Below are positions 1 through 9,424 of a DNA stretch of 39,750 nucleotides, piece by piece. Source of the DNA: an uncultured Marinilabiliaceae bacterium. Lineage in GTDB: Bacteria > Bacteroidota > Bacteroidia > Bacteroidales > Marinilabiliaceae. Below the pieces are notes generated by a model. It saw nothing but the letters and a program-made list of their open reading frames with translations, ran no database searches and was not told where the DNA came from. Both the position numbers and the translations under genes were made by a program. Location: positions 1 to 39,750 of the forward strand of contig CALEUX010000146.1 of the NCBI GenBank assembly GCA_937920475.1, read 5' to 3'. Each line of letters starts with the position of its first letter. Within the stretch, counting starts at the first letter, position 1.

Positions 1-836
1 AACTGTAAAATGCCATAATAACCGGCAACAACCAAGTGCTTTTTCCCTCCCTCATTTACCAAAAGCTGGTAAAGATGTTTACGGTGCGGTTGCCATATTT
101 TTTCGCCTAACCACAAACGATGTAGAATGGTAAACCCAAAATCGATTAAATAAACACTAATAAACAAGAGATAATACAATTCCTTTGTTTGTAGCATTAA
201 AAGTGCTAAAAGATATAAAAGAAAAAATGCCATTGACACCGAACCTACATCACCGGCAAAACAAGCTGCCCTCTTACGGAAATTATAAAATCCAAAAACC
301 AAAACTGACAGCAATGCCCCTATCAGCAATTTTGAATCAGTGAATTCAATCAGAAATGAATTGACAATTAAAAATGATAATAATGCTACTAAACTGTAGA
401 TTCCGGTTATACCATTAATTCCATCCATAAAATTAAACCCGTTCACCAATACTGCCAAGGCCATTATTATGAAGATGCCCAAAATCCAGGATTGATGAAA
501 ACCCCAAATTTCAATAGCAAATAATAACGCTGCTAATAAATGAATAGCAAAACGTACACTGCCTGAGAGGTTTTTCACATCGTCAATAAAACTAATTGTT
601 GCTACTAACAATAGCCCTCCCATGAAAAAAAATGGGTAAACAGGGCCAGCCCAAATTACGCCTGCTACCATTCCAATTGGGAATATTATGCCGGCTCCTC
701 TGATGGTTTTATGGGTGTGCGAAGAACGATTATTTGGAATATCCATAATTCCATAATGAGCGGCAAGCTTAAAATATATGTTTATTACTCCAAATAAAGC
801 TGCCAGTAAACCAACAGAAATGAAAAACAACTCCAT
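1..836 (-). CDS. WecA/WbpL-like polyprenyl-phosphate sugar-1-phosphate transferase (3' end cut by window)
   Basis: I translated this frame by hand. It opens with ATG at 836 and stays open to base 1, giving 278 residues without a stop. The family transfers a HexNAc-1-phosphate from its UDP-sugar to undecaprenyl phosphate in the inner membrane and so starts glycan assembly. Visible family marks are the Asp pair at residues 85-86 (FIDDVKN), NGFNFMDGING at 132-142, the catalytic-loop GDVGS at 195-199 and HRKHLYQ at 251-257, set among many hydrophobic helices. The far C-terminus is missing. It follows the epimerase gene by 73 bases. This epimerase plus WecA pair is a common end of Bacteroidota polysaccharide loci, so it is probably the initiating enzyme for this glycan. 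Whether it uses UDP-GlcNAc, QuiNAc or FucNAc cannot be told from sequence. Confidence 0.9.
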   Translation of the reverse strand, partial: MELFFISVGLLAALFGVINIYFKLAAHYGIMDIPNNRSSHTHKTIRGAGIIFPIGMVAGVIWAGPVYPFFFMGGLLLVATISFIDDVKNLSGSVRFAIHLLAALLFAIEIWGFHQSWILGIFIIMALAVLVNGFNFMDGINGITGIYSLVALLSFLIVNSFLIEFTDSKLLIGALLSVLVFGFYNFRKRAACFAGDVGSVSMAFFLLYLLALLMLQTKELYYLLFISVYLIDFGFTILHRLWLGEKIWQPHRKHLYQLLVNEGGKKHLVVAGYYGILQ

Positions 837-909
837 TATTCTAAAAAATTAAATGGTTGAATGCCAATTTAAACAATAAACAAAGTAATCTGATGTGATT
901 TATCTCTTA

Positions 910-1827
910 CTACCTGACCCAATTATTAACACATGAAACCACACTTCGGCTTTGCCAACCAACACTACGTGCCAGCGAATCGTCAAAAGTATAAGAGTTG
1001 CGCATTTTACGAAGCTTATATACCGAAACCGGCATTGGTTTTCGTAATAACAAGCTAATTAAATCGAAACCAATAGCTGCCATATATACTATAAAATATG
1101 GCACATTCAGTGTTTTCTTTTTCTTTAATGCTCCGGTAATAGCATCTGATAACTCTTTAAATGATGGGTGGTTACCGTCGGTAATATGATAAACACCTCC
1201 TATATCCCACACCTTCACGATAAAAGGAGCAATATCATCGGCCAAAACCATAGATCTTCTGGCTTTTCCACCATCAATATTAAAATACCTCCCTTTTGAA
1301 ATGGCAGTAACCATATCGCCCAAATTGCCCGGAGCATTTTTGCCCACAATTAATGGCGGACGTAAAATAGTGATAATAACACCATGTTTTTTGCCCCATT
1401 CCTGCAAAAGTGTTTCACCCATTGCTTTGCTTTTCCCATAAGGGTCAGATGCATTCATGGGCGTTTTTTCACTAACCAGATTACCATTATCGAGACCATA
1501 CACCGATACCGAACTGAAAAACAGAAACTTTTTCGGATATAACCCCGACTCCGTTATGGCTGTGAGCAAATTGAGGAGTCCATAATAATTAACATCAAGA
1601 AAAGCTTTGGCATCATCATCATTTCTTGGAACCTGATGTGCTTTGCCTGCCAAATGAATAACGGCATCGAACGATTGAGAAATAACAGGTTTCTCCTTTG
1701 ATAAATCGCAAACCAAATCATCGTCGGGCATCAAACCAAGTGTAACCAACTTATAAGCATCTTTTAAAAAGTTGGCAACATATTGCCCCACAAAGCCCGA
1801 TGCACCTGTTATTAGAATAGATTCCAT
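910..1827 (-). CDS. NAD-dependent epimerase/reductase, WbpV-like (extended SDR)
   Basis: This 305-residue protein is a cytoplasmic nucleotide-sugar enzyme of the extended short-chain dehydrogenase family. The Rossmann motif GASGFVG is at residues 8-14. A Ser-rich strand (FFSSVSVYG) lies at 103-111, and the catalytic YGKSK is at 130-134. Length and organisation resemble the WbpV/WbpK/QnlA group, which reduces or epimerises C4 of UDP-2-acetamido-2,6-dideoxyhexuloses to give UDP-QuiNAc or UDP-FucNAc. It sits directly upstream, in transcription order, of the WecA/WbpL-like transferase, and such pairs usually make and use the same first sugar. No WbpM-type 4,6-dehydratase is in the window, so its substrate would have to come from elsewhere. 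The family call is firm; the exact sugar is inferred. Confidence 0.85.
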   Translation of the reverse strand: MESILITGASGFVGQYVANFLKDAYKLVTLGLMPDDDLVCDLSKEKPVISQSFDAVIHLAGKAHQVPRNDDDAKAFLDVNYYGLLNLLTAITESGLYPKKFLFFSSVSVYGLDNGNLVSEKTPMNASDPYGKSKAMGETLLQEWGKKHGVIITILRPPLIVGKNAPGNLGDMVTAISKGRYFNIDGGKARRSMVLADDIAPFIVKVWDIGGVYHITDGNHPSFKELSDAITGALKKKKTLNVPYFIVYMAAIGFDLISLLLRKPMPVSVYKLRKMRNSYTFDDSLARSVGWQSRSVVSCVNNWVR

Positions 1828-1874
1828 GTTTATATAAAACCGTAAAGCAATACTTATATTTTATAATCTCACTT

Positions 1875-3065
1875 TCAACCTTTCAAAACCGATTGAATAA
1901 TTTCAAGATATTTGGCAGCCAGCGTTTTTCGATTAAACAGCGTTTCTGCATTAATGAAAGCCGCCTTTGCTTTTCTTTTACACAAATCTGCGTTATTTAT
2001 AAACTCCTGAATGGCATTGGCCATTGATTCATCATCACCGGGTAAAACGTTGATACCGCAATCAGTTTCAGCAACCAATTCTGAAATCCAGCCGGTAGTG
2101 TTTTGAATAATTGGAACACCTGCAGCAAAGGAATCGAACATTTTGTTGGGCGAAACTGTATTTAAAACAGGTAATGGTTTAAAACAAACAAATGAAGCTG
2201 TTGCTTTATGAAACCAATCAACCACTTCGTTTTTAGGTATCAGGCCTAAGAAACTGACATTATTAAGATGGTGTTGTTGTGCATAGTCTTCAAGTTCGCG
2301 GCGTTCGGCTCCATCGCCAATAATTATAACTGAATAATTACCAACATTACGGCCATTTAATAATTTCACACCTTTTAAAATACTCATAACATCATCCATA
2401 GCGCCCAAAGAGCCGGCATAAATAAAATACTTATGTTGCTCATTGCTACTCACATTTTCTCCTCTTCCAAACAGCTCAATATCAGAAGCATTAGGAATTA
2501 TTTCCGTTTTTATTTGAGGAAATCTGCTGTTTATACTTTCAGTCATTCCTTTTGAGCAGCCAATGACTACTTTGGCATTTTTATAGCAAATTTTTTCGAA
2601 CCAAAGGGCAAACTTACAAACCAGTTTATTTTTAAGCAATCCCATTTCAATGGCGCCTTGTGGCCACAAATCGCGAACCTCAAAAATATATGGTTTAAAA
2701 CGAAACCACTTAGCCATTATAACCGGTAAACCAACTGTTATAGGCCCTGAACTTGCAACTGCAACATCAAAAGGATGCGTTAATGCATACCAAACCGACA
2801 GCTTGGAGAAAATGATAAAACGCCAAATTCGCTTAATTATTGAAAACCGGTTTGAGTCGCCTGAATTGATTATGATTAAGTTAATGCCCTCAATGGTTTG
2901 TTTTTCGATAAGCTTTACGGCCCTGATATCAGATTTATCGTAAGGCGACGTTACAACAGTTACCTTGTGCCCTTGCTGCACCCACCTTCGGGTTAATTCA
3001 TAAACCCGGGTACTCCATTTGCCCTTTGGTGTTCCAAAATATTGATAAAAAAATAAGATTTTCAT
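1875..3065 (-). CDS. Glycosyltransferase family 4, WbuB-like
   Basis: A 396-residue GT-B enzyme. The N-terminus (MKILFFYQYFGTPKG) followed by a predicted TR.YEL..RW..QGH stretch is characteristic of the WbuB group, which includes proposed L-FucNAc transferases of E. coli O26 and related loci. The C-terminal nucleotide-sugar domain begins after IIPNASDIELF, with FIYAGSLG as its first strand, and carries PNKMFDSFAAGVPI where other GT4 enzymes have the EX7E motif. Its ATG overlaps the stop of the upstream CapK-like gene by four bases (ATGA), so the two are likely translationally coupled. With the epimerase and WecA-like genes it forms the terminal trio, suggesting that it adds the second sugar of the unit. 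Donor and acceptor are inference. Confidence 0.85.
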   Translation of the reverse strand: MKILFFYQYFGTPKGKWSTRVYELTRRWVQQGHKVTVVTSPYDKSDIRAVKLIEKQTIEGINLIIINSGDSNRFSIIKRIWRFIIFSKLSVWYALTHPFDVAVASSGPITVGLPVIMAKWFRFKPYIFEVRDLWPQGAIEMGLLKNKLVCKFALWFEKICYKNAKVVIGCSKGMTESINSRFPQIKTEIIPNASDIELFGRGENVSSNEQHKYFIYAGSLGAMDDVMSILKGVKLLNGRNVGNYSVIIIGDGAERRELEDYAQQHHLNNVSFLGLIPKNEVVDWFHKATASFVCFKPLPVLNTVSPNKMFDSFAAGVPIIQNTTGWISELVAETDCGINVLPGDDESMANAIQEFINNADLCKRKAKAAFINAETLFNRKTLAAKYLEIIQSVLKG

Positions 3066-4384
3066 TTTTGGGGTGTTATTTCTTCAGGCACCAACATTGA
3101 AAACTTCCGGGTAAACCGTTTAAACTTCCCCATTGGGGTTCTTTCGAGCGAATCTTGTTGAATAACTCGGATTTCCAAATCAGGCTCCAGAAAACTGAGG
3201 CTTGTTTTTTTAAGGCCCTCAATTTCTTTGTTTAAAAGAGGTTCTTTAACTGAAATTTTAATTTCAAAAACTGAAGGTGATAATTGATTAACGGTATACT
3301 CGTTAATTTTTTGGCATTGACCTGTAAACTCTTTAAAAACATAGTAAAACACCGAGTCGCCAGCCACTTTTTTACCCGATTTAAGAATGGCGCATTCTTC
3401 AATTCTACCTTGCAGATTTACCAAATATCGTTTATTATCGAAGTTTTCGATGGCAGCTAAATCGCCAATATCGTATTTAATAAACGGCGTTCCCCGGTTA
3501 AATAATGAAGTTATAATAACATTGCCAACCACTCCGTTGGGGCAGGATTTTCCTGCATCATCAATTATTTGGGTATAAACCAGTTCATCAGATAACAACC
3601 ACTTATTATTTCGGCCAAAACCAATAACACCAACCTCCGATGAGCCATACTCATTATACACAGGTACACCAAAAGTTTCTTCAATAAGCAACTGATCCTC
3701 GGAACTGCACATTTCAGAAGTTACAATGCAGGAAGTAAGCCCCGGACAAAAGGTTTTAAGGTTTAAATTCTTTTTTGCAAGATATTTTGACAGGGTTATA
3801 ATTGGGTATGAGTAGCCATAAATATATTTAAAGCGTTTTGACGAGAAAAGTTTTAACCAGGCTTCAATATTCTCATCGGAAAGATTGTATGTATCAAATC
3901 TGTATCGATTGGATATCCTGTCCTTAAACCTTTCTGTCAATCGGGATTTTAAGCTTAAAGGAATACCATAAAACCGTGCCTGCAAATCGTTTAAGGAAGC
4001 GCCGGTTGACTGATACCTATCGGACAATAAATACCAGGTTAAGGTGTGTGTTAAGTAATCTGTTTTAAACAAAAACGGATTCCCTGTTGAACCCGATGTA
4101 CGCTTACTGTAATATTTCGAATATTGGTTGGTATCAGGAATAACAGGTATGCCCTGTTCTCTGATGATTGATTTATTAATAACAGGAACATCCTCCCAGC
4201 TGGCGGGATATTCCCCAACAAAATTTCGATATGCCTGATTATTATTATAATGATAATCAAAAATTCGCCATCGCTGTTGCTCCAGCCAATCTGGTTGTTG
4301 TATTGCTGATTTTATCTCCTTAAACTTAACAGATGCCTCATTTACAGGAAATCCCAATAGTTTTAAGACTTTAAAGAAATTCAT
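3062..4384 (-). CDS. CapK/PaaK-like adenylate-forming enzyme
   Basis: This 440-residue protein belongs to the AMP-binding superfamily, in the phenylacetate-CoA ligase / CapK branch often found in capsule loci. The P-loop TSGSTGNP is at residues 96-103, YGSSE (motif A5) at 246-250 and YDIGD (A7-like) at 304-308. Near the C-terminus is ERTPMGKFKRF, whose Lys could be the catalytic A10 Lys. The family activates a carboxylate with ATP to an acyl-adenylate, usually before thioester formation. The natural substrate of the CapK branch is generally unknown. Lying inside a glycosyltransferase run, it might activate an acyl or amino-acid group used to decorate an amino sugar, which is inference. It overlaps the next gene by four bases. 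Confidence 0.85.
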   Translation of the reverse strand: MNFFKVLKLLGFPVNEASVKFKEIKSAIQQPDWLEQQRWRIFDYHYNNNQAYRNFVGEYPASWEDVPVINKSIIREQGIPVIPDTNQYSKYYSKRTSGSTGNPFLFKTDYLTHTLTWYLLSDRYQSTGASLNDLQARFYGIPLSLKSRLTERFKDRISNRYRFDTYNLSDENIEAWLKLFSSKRFKYIYGYSYPIITLSKYLAKKNLNLKTFCPGLTSCIVTSEMCSSEDQLLIEETFGVPVYNEYGSSEVGVIGFGRNNKWLLSDELVYTQIIDDAGKSCPNGVVGNVIITSLFNRGTPFIKYDIGDLAAIENFDNKRYLVNLQGRIEECAILKSGKKVAGDSVFYYVFKEFTGQCQKINEYTVNQLSPSVFEIKISVKEPLLNKEIEGLKKTSLSFLEPDLEIRVIQQDSLERTPMGKFKRFTRKFSMLVPEEITPQK

Positions 4385-4393
4385 ACAGAAAAA

Positions 4394-5458
4394 TTATGAT
4401 AAAACCCAGTTAAACGATTTTAACAGGCCGATTGATTGATCCATCACAGACTCTAATCGGTAAGGTTGTGTGGTATTTAGTATTCCTTTACTGATTTTAT
4501 CTGCTAACAAATCGCTTTCAATTAGTTTTTCCACTCCACTACTCAAACTGTCAACATTTTCAGGCTCAACAAGAATAGAGCTCTCTTCGTTTTTAAAGTA
4601 TTCGCCTAATGCATTGAATCGGGTAATAATGATTGGAATGCCGGCCAGTCCGGCTTCAACCAGAATACCTGGCAGTCCTTCCCCAGTGTGAAAAGTGGGC
4701 AAAGCCAAGAAATGGTATTGAGTTAAAACTGATTGCACTGTTTGAGGTTCAATAATCCCTTTATAAACGCATAATCCTTCCGATTTGTCAATAAGCTGAT
4801 AGAATTCAGCGGCATAAGCATCATCAACAGGCCCATAAATATCTAGATTAATTTTATGGCCGGATGATTTTGCAAGGCTAATAATGGTTTCAATTAATAC
4901 CGAAACTCCCTTTGTACGGGTTACCCGTGATACAAAAACGGCTTTTTTTCGGTTTAAATCAGATAACGACCACCTATGTCCACTATCTTTACGCGGATTA
5001 TAAATTACCCATACATTTTTCACGCCCAATTGTTCCAGACTCTCTTTTAACGAATCTGATTCAACAAAAATGCCATCTAAGCTATTAAAAAACTTAACAA
5101 AAAAGAATCGTTCTATTTTAAACAGGTTTTCCAGTTGCTGATTAAACAACCCTCCAATCACATATAATACCCCCTTTTTATTAAAAACTGATTTAACTAA
5201 CCAGAAAAAAGGAATAATAGCAAAACGCCCTTTTACATTAATCGAAAGAATAACCTGACGTGCTTTTAAAATAGCCCAAAATAGTTTAAATAACAGAACC
5301 AGTTTAAAACCCTTACGACAAATTGTGTCGAACCAAATAAAGTTGTGAAAACCATGTGCCAGAAATCCCTCTTTAAGAAAATTATTCTTAATTCCATCGC
5401 CATTATAGGGAGGTGCAAAAGGGCCAATAAAAAGAGTTTTGCTTTTATCAGGCATCAT
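4394..5458 (-). CDS. Glycosyltransferase family 4
   Basis: A 354-residue GT-B enzyme. The N-terminal domain begins KTLFIGPFAPPYNGDGI, with a Gly-rich loop that binds the acceptor side. The C-terminal domain starts at KKAVFVSRVTRTKG and contains the EX7E donor-site motif in EGLPGILVEAGLAG. Two adjacent ATG codons (5458 and 5455) could serve as start. The upstream gene stops one base before it (TAATATGATG), which indicates tight coupling. It should act on the cytoplasmic face of the inner membrane on the lipid-linked oligosaccharide. Sugar specificity cannot be read from the sequence. Confidence 0.85.
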   Translation of the reverse strand: MMPDKSKTLFIGPFAPPYNGDGIKNNFLKEGFLAHGFHNFIWFDTICRKGFKLVLLFKLFWAILKARQVILSINVKGRFAIIPFFWLVKSVFNKKGVLYVIGGLFNQQLENLFKIERFFFVKFFNSLDGIFVESDSLKESLEQLGVKNVWVIYNPRKDSGHRWSLSDLNRKKAVFVSRVTRTKGVSVLIETIISLAKSSGHKINLDIYGPVDDAYAAEFYQLIDKSEGLCVYKGIIEPQTVQSVLTQYHFLALPTFHTGEGLPGILVEAGLAGIPIIITRFNALGEYFKNEESSILVEPENVDSLSSGVEKLIESDLLADKISKGILNTTQPYRLESVMDQSIGLLKSFNWVLS

Positions 5459-5459
5459 A

Positions 5460-6554
5460 TTAAATCAATTTCTTATAAACATTTATAATATTGGTAATTG
5501 CCCCCTTTGTTGAAAAATCGTTGCTTATCCGACTGTTCAAAAGAGAGGCATCCTTTTTAGCTTCGTGCCTGTTATTAAGATAATACAAAATTGTTTGGGC
5601 CAACACTATATGGTTTTGAGGTTCGACCAGCTTACCGCATTCGCCATTATTTAATACAAGGGCGCAATCGCCAACGTTGGTGCAAACTACCGGAAGTTTA
5701 GCCAGACCATATTCCAACAAGGAAACCGGCAAACCTTCTGAAACAGACGATAATACTCCAATGCTACACGTCGACAGAATGGCTTCAACATCGTTTCTGG
5801 AACCCAATACATGTACTTTTTCTGCGAGTTGGTTGTTTTGGCTTATGTGGTTAATTATACTATGATAATAAGCATCGTTAAAATGGCCTCCAACTAAATA
5901 TAACCTGGCCTGTGGAAATTGAGATAATACAATTTCAAATGCACTAAGCAAATTGTGGTGATCTTTTTGAGGGCGGAGGTTCGCTAAACAAACAATTTTT
6001 GGATAATAGTCAATATCTGGAATATTGGGATTAATATTGGTTATTTTTTCAAAATTAAGGTTTGCAAAATTAGGAAGAAATGACACTTTAGAAGCATCCA
6101 TTTTTAATTTGGAAACTGCAAAATTGAGCAGCTTTCCATTCACCACAAAAGCATGATTCAGAAATGGTGCCAGCAATCGTAACACAATCCATGGGCGCTT
6201 ATGAAGCTGTTCACTAAAACCAAAATGGTCGTGCCATACTACTTTTAAACCAGGGGTAAATATTTTTACCAGTACGCACCAAAAAACAGAAGAGGAATGG
6301 GCGTGAATTATTTGAATGTTATTTCTTAATACATATTTTCTCAGTTTAAAGAACGATTGAACATCCAAAACACTTTTCTTCTTGAGAACTAAGGAATATA
6401 CCTTTTCACCAATAAATTCCTCCAACGGACCTCCAAAATGCGTTGCGCAAAGATGGCTCTCAACGCCTTCATCGGCCAGGGCGTTTGCAATATTTACAGC
6501 CATTCTTTCTGCTCCGGCTGCTATTAATGAGTCTATTACCGATAATACCTTCAC
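5460..6554 (-). CDS. Glycosyltransferase family 4
   Basis: A 364-residue GT-B enzyme. It begins MKVLSVIDSLIAAGAERM, the GGAE-type N-terminal loop common in this family. The C-terminal donor domain starts near KIVCLANLRPQKDH and carries EX7E in SEGLPVSLLEYG. The first codon is GTG at 6554. No upstream in-frame ATG gives a better start, and the N-terminus is complete by family comparison. A 261-base spacer with a triple-hairpin repeat separates it from the preceding gene, so transcription could be partly attenuated before it. The next gene starts one base after its stop. Donor sugar unknown. Confidence 0.85.
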   Translation of the reverse strand: MKVLSVIDSLIAAGAERMAVNIANALADEGVESHLCATHFGGPLEEFIGEKVYSLVLKKKSVLDVQSFFKLRKYVLRNNIQIIHAHSSSVFWCVLVKIFTPGLKVVWHDHFGFSEQLHKRPWIVLRLLAPFLNHAFVVNGKLLNFAVSKLKMDASKVSFLPNFANLNFEKITNINPNIPDIDYYPKIVCLANLRPQKDHHNLLSAFEIVLSQFPQARLYLVGGHFNDAYYHSIINHISQNNQLAEKVHVLGSRNDVEAILSTCSIGVLSSVSEGLPVSLLEYGLAKLPVVCTNVGDCALVLNNGECGKLVEPQNHIVLAQTILYYLNNRHEAKKDASLLNSRISNDFSTKGAITNIINVYKKLI

Positions 6555-6598
6555 AGATTTTTTTTTATTTTTTAATTCTACTTTGACACTTTTAAATT

Positions 6599-6681
6599 GC
6601 CCTTACAGGGCGACTATTTGGTTTGGTTTACATCCATAGGGCGTTGCCCTATGCTGTTGATGCCGCCCCGTTGAGGCTGGC
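6599..6681. repeat. Triple-hairpin intergenic palindrome (REP/BIME-like)
   Basis: Three GC-rich inverted repeats stand in A/T-rich spacer. GCCCT-TAC-AGGGC is at 6599-6611. CATAGGGC-GTT-GCCCTATG at 6635-6653 has a perfect 8-base stem. A bulged stem lies at 6662-6681, where GCCGCCCC pairs with GAGGCTGGC. The layout of a central palindrome flanked by smaller ones of related sequence is like dispersed intergenic repeats seen widely in Bacteroidota and relatives (recalled, not searched). On the minus-strand transcript it would form a folded leader between the GT4 genes at 6816 and 5460. No transposase is nearby. Confidence 0.7.
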
Positions 6682-6815
6682 TATTTATAATTCACTTTTA
6701 AGCATGATTGTATTCCAAAATAACCTAAAAAATCGTAATCTGTCAAAGTAGAATTAAAGATAATGGTATTCAATAGCGTTCGAAATTTAAATATCAGGCC
6801 GGGAATTGGGGAATA

Positions 6816-7949
6816 TTAAGCAAGTAAAGCTTTAATGTCCTCTTCGAAACGCTCAAGGGTAAATTGACGCGCCCAATTCATAGAGGCTGTGCACATATCG
6901 TTGTATTGATTAGGGGTCTTAATTAATTTAATTATTTCAGATGCAACCATTTCAGCATCAGGTTCAACTAAAACTCCTCGTTCGTATTGCCCTACCATTT
7001 GCTTAACGCACGACACATTGGTTGTTAAAGGCAAACACCCCCACCACATTGATTCAGCAACAACTTTTGGCCACCCTTCCGATTGAGAAATAAATATAAG
7101 GAAATGTGCTTTTCTGAAAAACTCACTAACCTCGTCAGGTTTTTTTTTGCCATGTAAGCAAACATAATCATCCAATAACCTATCAGCAACATATTTAGCG
7201 AGTTCATTTTTTTGTGCGCCATCGCCAATCACATCTAATGATGCCTTAAAACCTTTCTCCCGAAGATGCTCAAGTACCTGAACCGAAACTAAAGGTCGTT
7301 TATTTTCGGTAACAGTGCCAACAAATAAAAGTTTTATTTCGTTTAAATCATCTATAGAACGTACTTTAACGGGAATAAGGTCTTTTTGAGTGTAGGATGC
7401 GGTGTAAAACGGTAAAATATTTCGGCTTTTTTCTTTCCAGTCGCCATAAACCAAAACCTTGGTGTTACGAGTCAGGCACGATGAACGCAATACATGTTGT
7501 TGCAATCTGTAACTTAATGGCTGTTTGCTGTTCCAGTCCCAATTATTGGCATATTTAACTGTTTTAGGTTTACAAGGGAAAAACAGTTGAACAAAAGCCC
7601 CCAATAAACCCATATTTGCCGGACATCTTAAATGGATATGCGAAGCCCAAATCATTCCTTTAAAAATTTGGAATAAGATTACGGGAATATTTAATAAAGA
7701 GATAAAGACTTTTTTGGGGCTGGTAAACTCTATGGCCGGCACAGGTATAAACTCCAGTTGAGGATGATCATAATACGATTCAAGCGGATCGAGGTTTTTC
7801 TGAACAATCGGAGCAATAACTCTTACTTTTTCTACATACTTAAACCATAAATTCATTTCACGAACATACGGCGTGTAACCACCAATTTGCCCATTATTAT
7901 CTTTATGAATTACAGCAGAAATTATTAAAAACCTGGGAGTTAAAACCAT
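6816..7949 (-). CDS. Glycosyltransferase family 4
   Basis: A 377-residue GT-B protein. The N-terminus has NGQIGGYTPYVREM, a Gly-rich acceptor loop. The C-terminal Rossmann domain begins KLLFVGTVTENKRP and holds EX7E in SEGWPKVVAESMWWG, so the donor site looks intact. It lies between the Wzy-like gene (45-base gap) and the REP-bearing spacer at 6555-6815. The start is ATG at 7949. It probably adds one residue of the repeat unit on the cytoplasmic side; the sugar is not identifiable. A 67-codon frame inside it is a shadow. Confidence 0.85.
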   Translation of the reverse strand: MVLTPRFLIISAVIHKDNNGQIGGYTPYVREMNLWFKYVEKVRVIAPIVQKNLDPLESYYDHPQLEFIPVPAIEFTSPKKVFISLLNIPVILFQIFKGMIWASHIHLRCPANMGLLGAFVQLFFPCKPKTVKYANNWDWNSKQPLSYRLQQHVLRSSCLTRNTKVLVYGDWKEKSRNILPFYTASYTQKDLIPVKVRSIDDLNEIKLLFVGTVTENKRPLVSVQVLEHLREKGFKASLDVIGDGAQKNELAKYVADRLLDDYVCLHGKKKPDEVSEFFRKAHFLIFISQSEGWPKVVAESMWWGCLPLTTNVSCVKQMVGQYERGVLVEPDAEMVASEIIKLIKTPNQYNDMCTASMNWARQFTLERFEEDIKALLA

Positions 7950-7994
7950 TGTTATTATATCGACCTTTTAGTAAAAAAATGAACAACTCTGACA

Positions 7995-9404
7995 TTAATC
8001 AATTGCCAAATCATTAATCTGAGAGTCGGAAGAATCATCCTCTTTAGGAGAGGCTATAATACGCATAAAAGCAGCACCCATTAGCACTCCAGGAAGAGCC
8101 AGGCGCATAGCACCATGAAACATGGTGAAAATACTTAAGAGAAAAAAAGCGATAAAGAAGCACTTATTAACAGGATGTTTGGCGTGATAAAAATATAAAA
8201 ACGGTAAAATAATCATGCCCACCAAAATAAATAGGATTCCAAAAAGTCCGTGTTCAGAAAGCAATCTGGTGTATTCGGTATGAGAGGCTGCCGCCTGTCC
8301 AAACTGGCGCGAACGGTAACTTTCACCCATCCCAAATCCAACGCCTAAGATGGGGTTATCGAGAAATATATCAATTTCGGCCTGTAACAATTCATCCCTC
8401 CCCGAAAGCAGGCTTTTATCACCCATGCTTCTGCCAGAAACTACCTCAACCGTGCTTTTGCCCTGATAACGATATAATAAGTAATTATTGGTTAATTTGT
8501 TAGCATACAAAAAGACCCCCACAAAAAACACAATGCCCATAATAACATACGGAATTGCTTTCCGCACTTTCTCTCTGAAACTATTATAGGAATAATATAA
8601 AACCACTATGGCGCCTAAAAGAGCTAAAACACTGCCAAAAACTCCGCCCCTCGAAAAAGTAATTAAAGCCCTTAAAACCAAATAAAACAATGAAACCCAG
8701 TCGAGCCAATTATATGGAGTAATATTTTTGCCATTAACCTTATAAAGCATTACTAATAGAATAAACCAGCCCAAAACAGTAGAAACCTGATTAGGCCCAA
8801 AACCACCTGCTGCCTGTGCGCTCGATTGCATACTGGTAAATTCAAGCGATGATATATTGGCAACTAATGTTAACCCTGCAACCATTGTGAATGCAGGAAG
8901 AACGGCAAATCTTAGTTGTGAAAAAAAATCTTCTTCAAAAAAGGGCCTTTTATAAAAATATAACCCGGCAAAAACAAGGCTTAGTGGGCCTGAGGCATTA
9001 AAAAGAATCATACTCCGCATTGACTTATCAGGGTTGCCCTCAACAAGAAAAAAAGCAGGAATCAATAATACCAGCATTAAAATAAAAGGCCATGCAATAA
9101 ATTTTCTTTTGCTTATAATAAGGCCTGTTATAAGTATGATAATCGAAAGATACTTTCCCAACTCCCACGAATAAGGGGCTCCGGCCATTCGGTAAATCAT
9201 CTCAAAGCCCATAATATAAAGGGCATAAAACCCGGCTCTATTGCCGCGGTCGAGCCGATAAATCACATCAATAAACATCAATAAAAAGAAAACAGGAAAT
9301 GCCATAGCTACCATGCCTCTGGAGAATTTAAGCATAACTCCAATAAGCAGATGGATAACTATTAATGTTATAAACCCTGATTTGCTTTTTATTAAATCAA
9401 TCAT
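7995..9404 (-). CDS. O-antigen polymerase/ligase family membrane protein (Wzy or WaaL type)
   Basis: A 469-residue polytopic membrane protein with roughly 10-12 hydrophobic helices across nearly the whole length. The Wzy_C / O-antigen ligase signature lies in the second half: ALITFSRGGVFG in a helix, then a long periplasmic-type loop with GRDELLQAEIDIFL, NPILGVGFGMG and HTEYTRLLSEHGLFG. These Arg and His residues are those usually conserved in the family. Such proteins work on the periplasmic side, joining repeat units (Wzy) or transferring glycan to an acceptor (WaaL, PglL). The location inside the transferase cluster favours a locus-specific Wzy, but sequence alone does not separate the two roles. 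The C-terminal tail is short, polar and acidic. Confidence 0.8.
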   Translation of the reverse strand: MIDLIKSKSGFITLIVIHLLIGVMLKFSRGMVAMAFPVFFLLMFIDVIYRLDRGNRAGFYALYIMGFEMIYRMAGAPYSWELGKYLSIIILITGLIISKRKFIAWPFILMLVLLIPAFFLVEGNPDKSMRSMILFNASGPLSLVFAGLYFYKRPFFEEDFFSQLRFAVLPAFTMVAGLTLVANISSLEFTSMQSSAQAAGGFGPNQVSTVLGWFILLVMLYKVNGKNITPYNWLDWVSLFYLVLRALITFSRGGVFGSVLALLGAIVVLYYSYNSFREKVRKAIPYVIMGIVFFVGVFLYANKLTNNYLLYRYQGKSTVEVVSGRSMGDKSLLSGRDELLQAEIDIFLDNPILGVGFGMGESYRSRQFGQAAASHTEYTRLLSEHGLFGILFILVGMIILPFLYFYHAKHPVNKCFFIAFFLLSIFTMFHGAMRLALPGVLMGAAFMRIIASPKEDDSSDSQINDLAID

Positions 9405-9424
9405 GCGATAAAGATAAAAATAAC

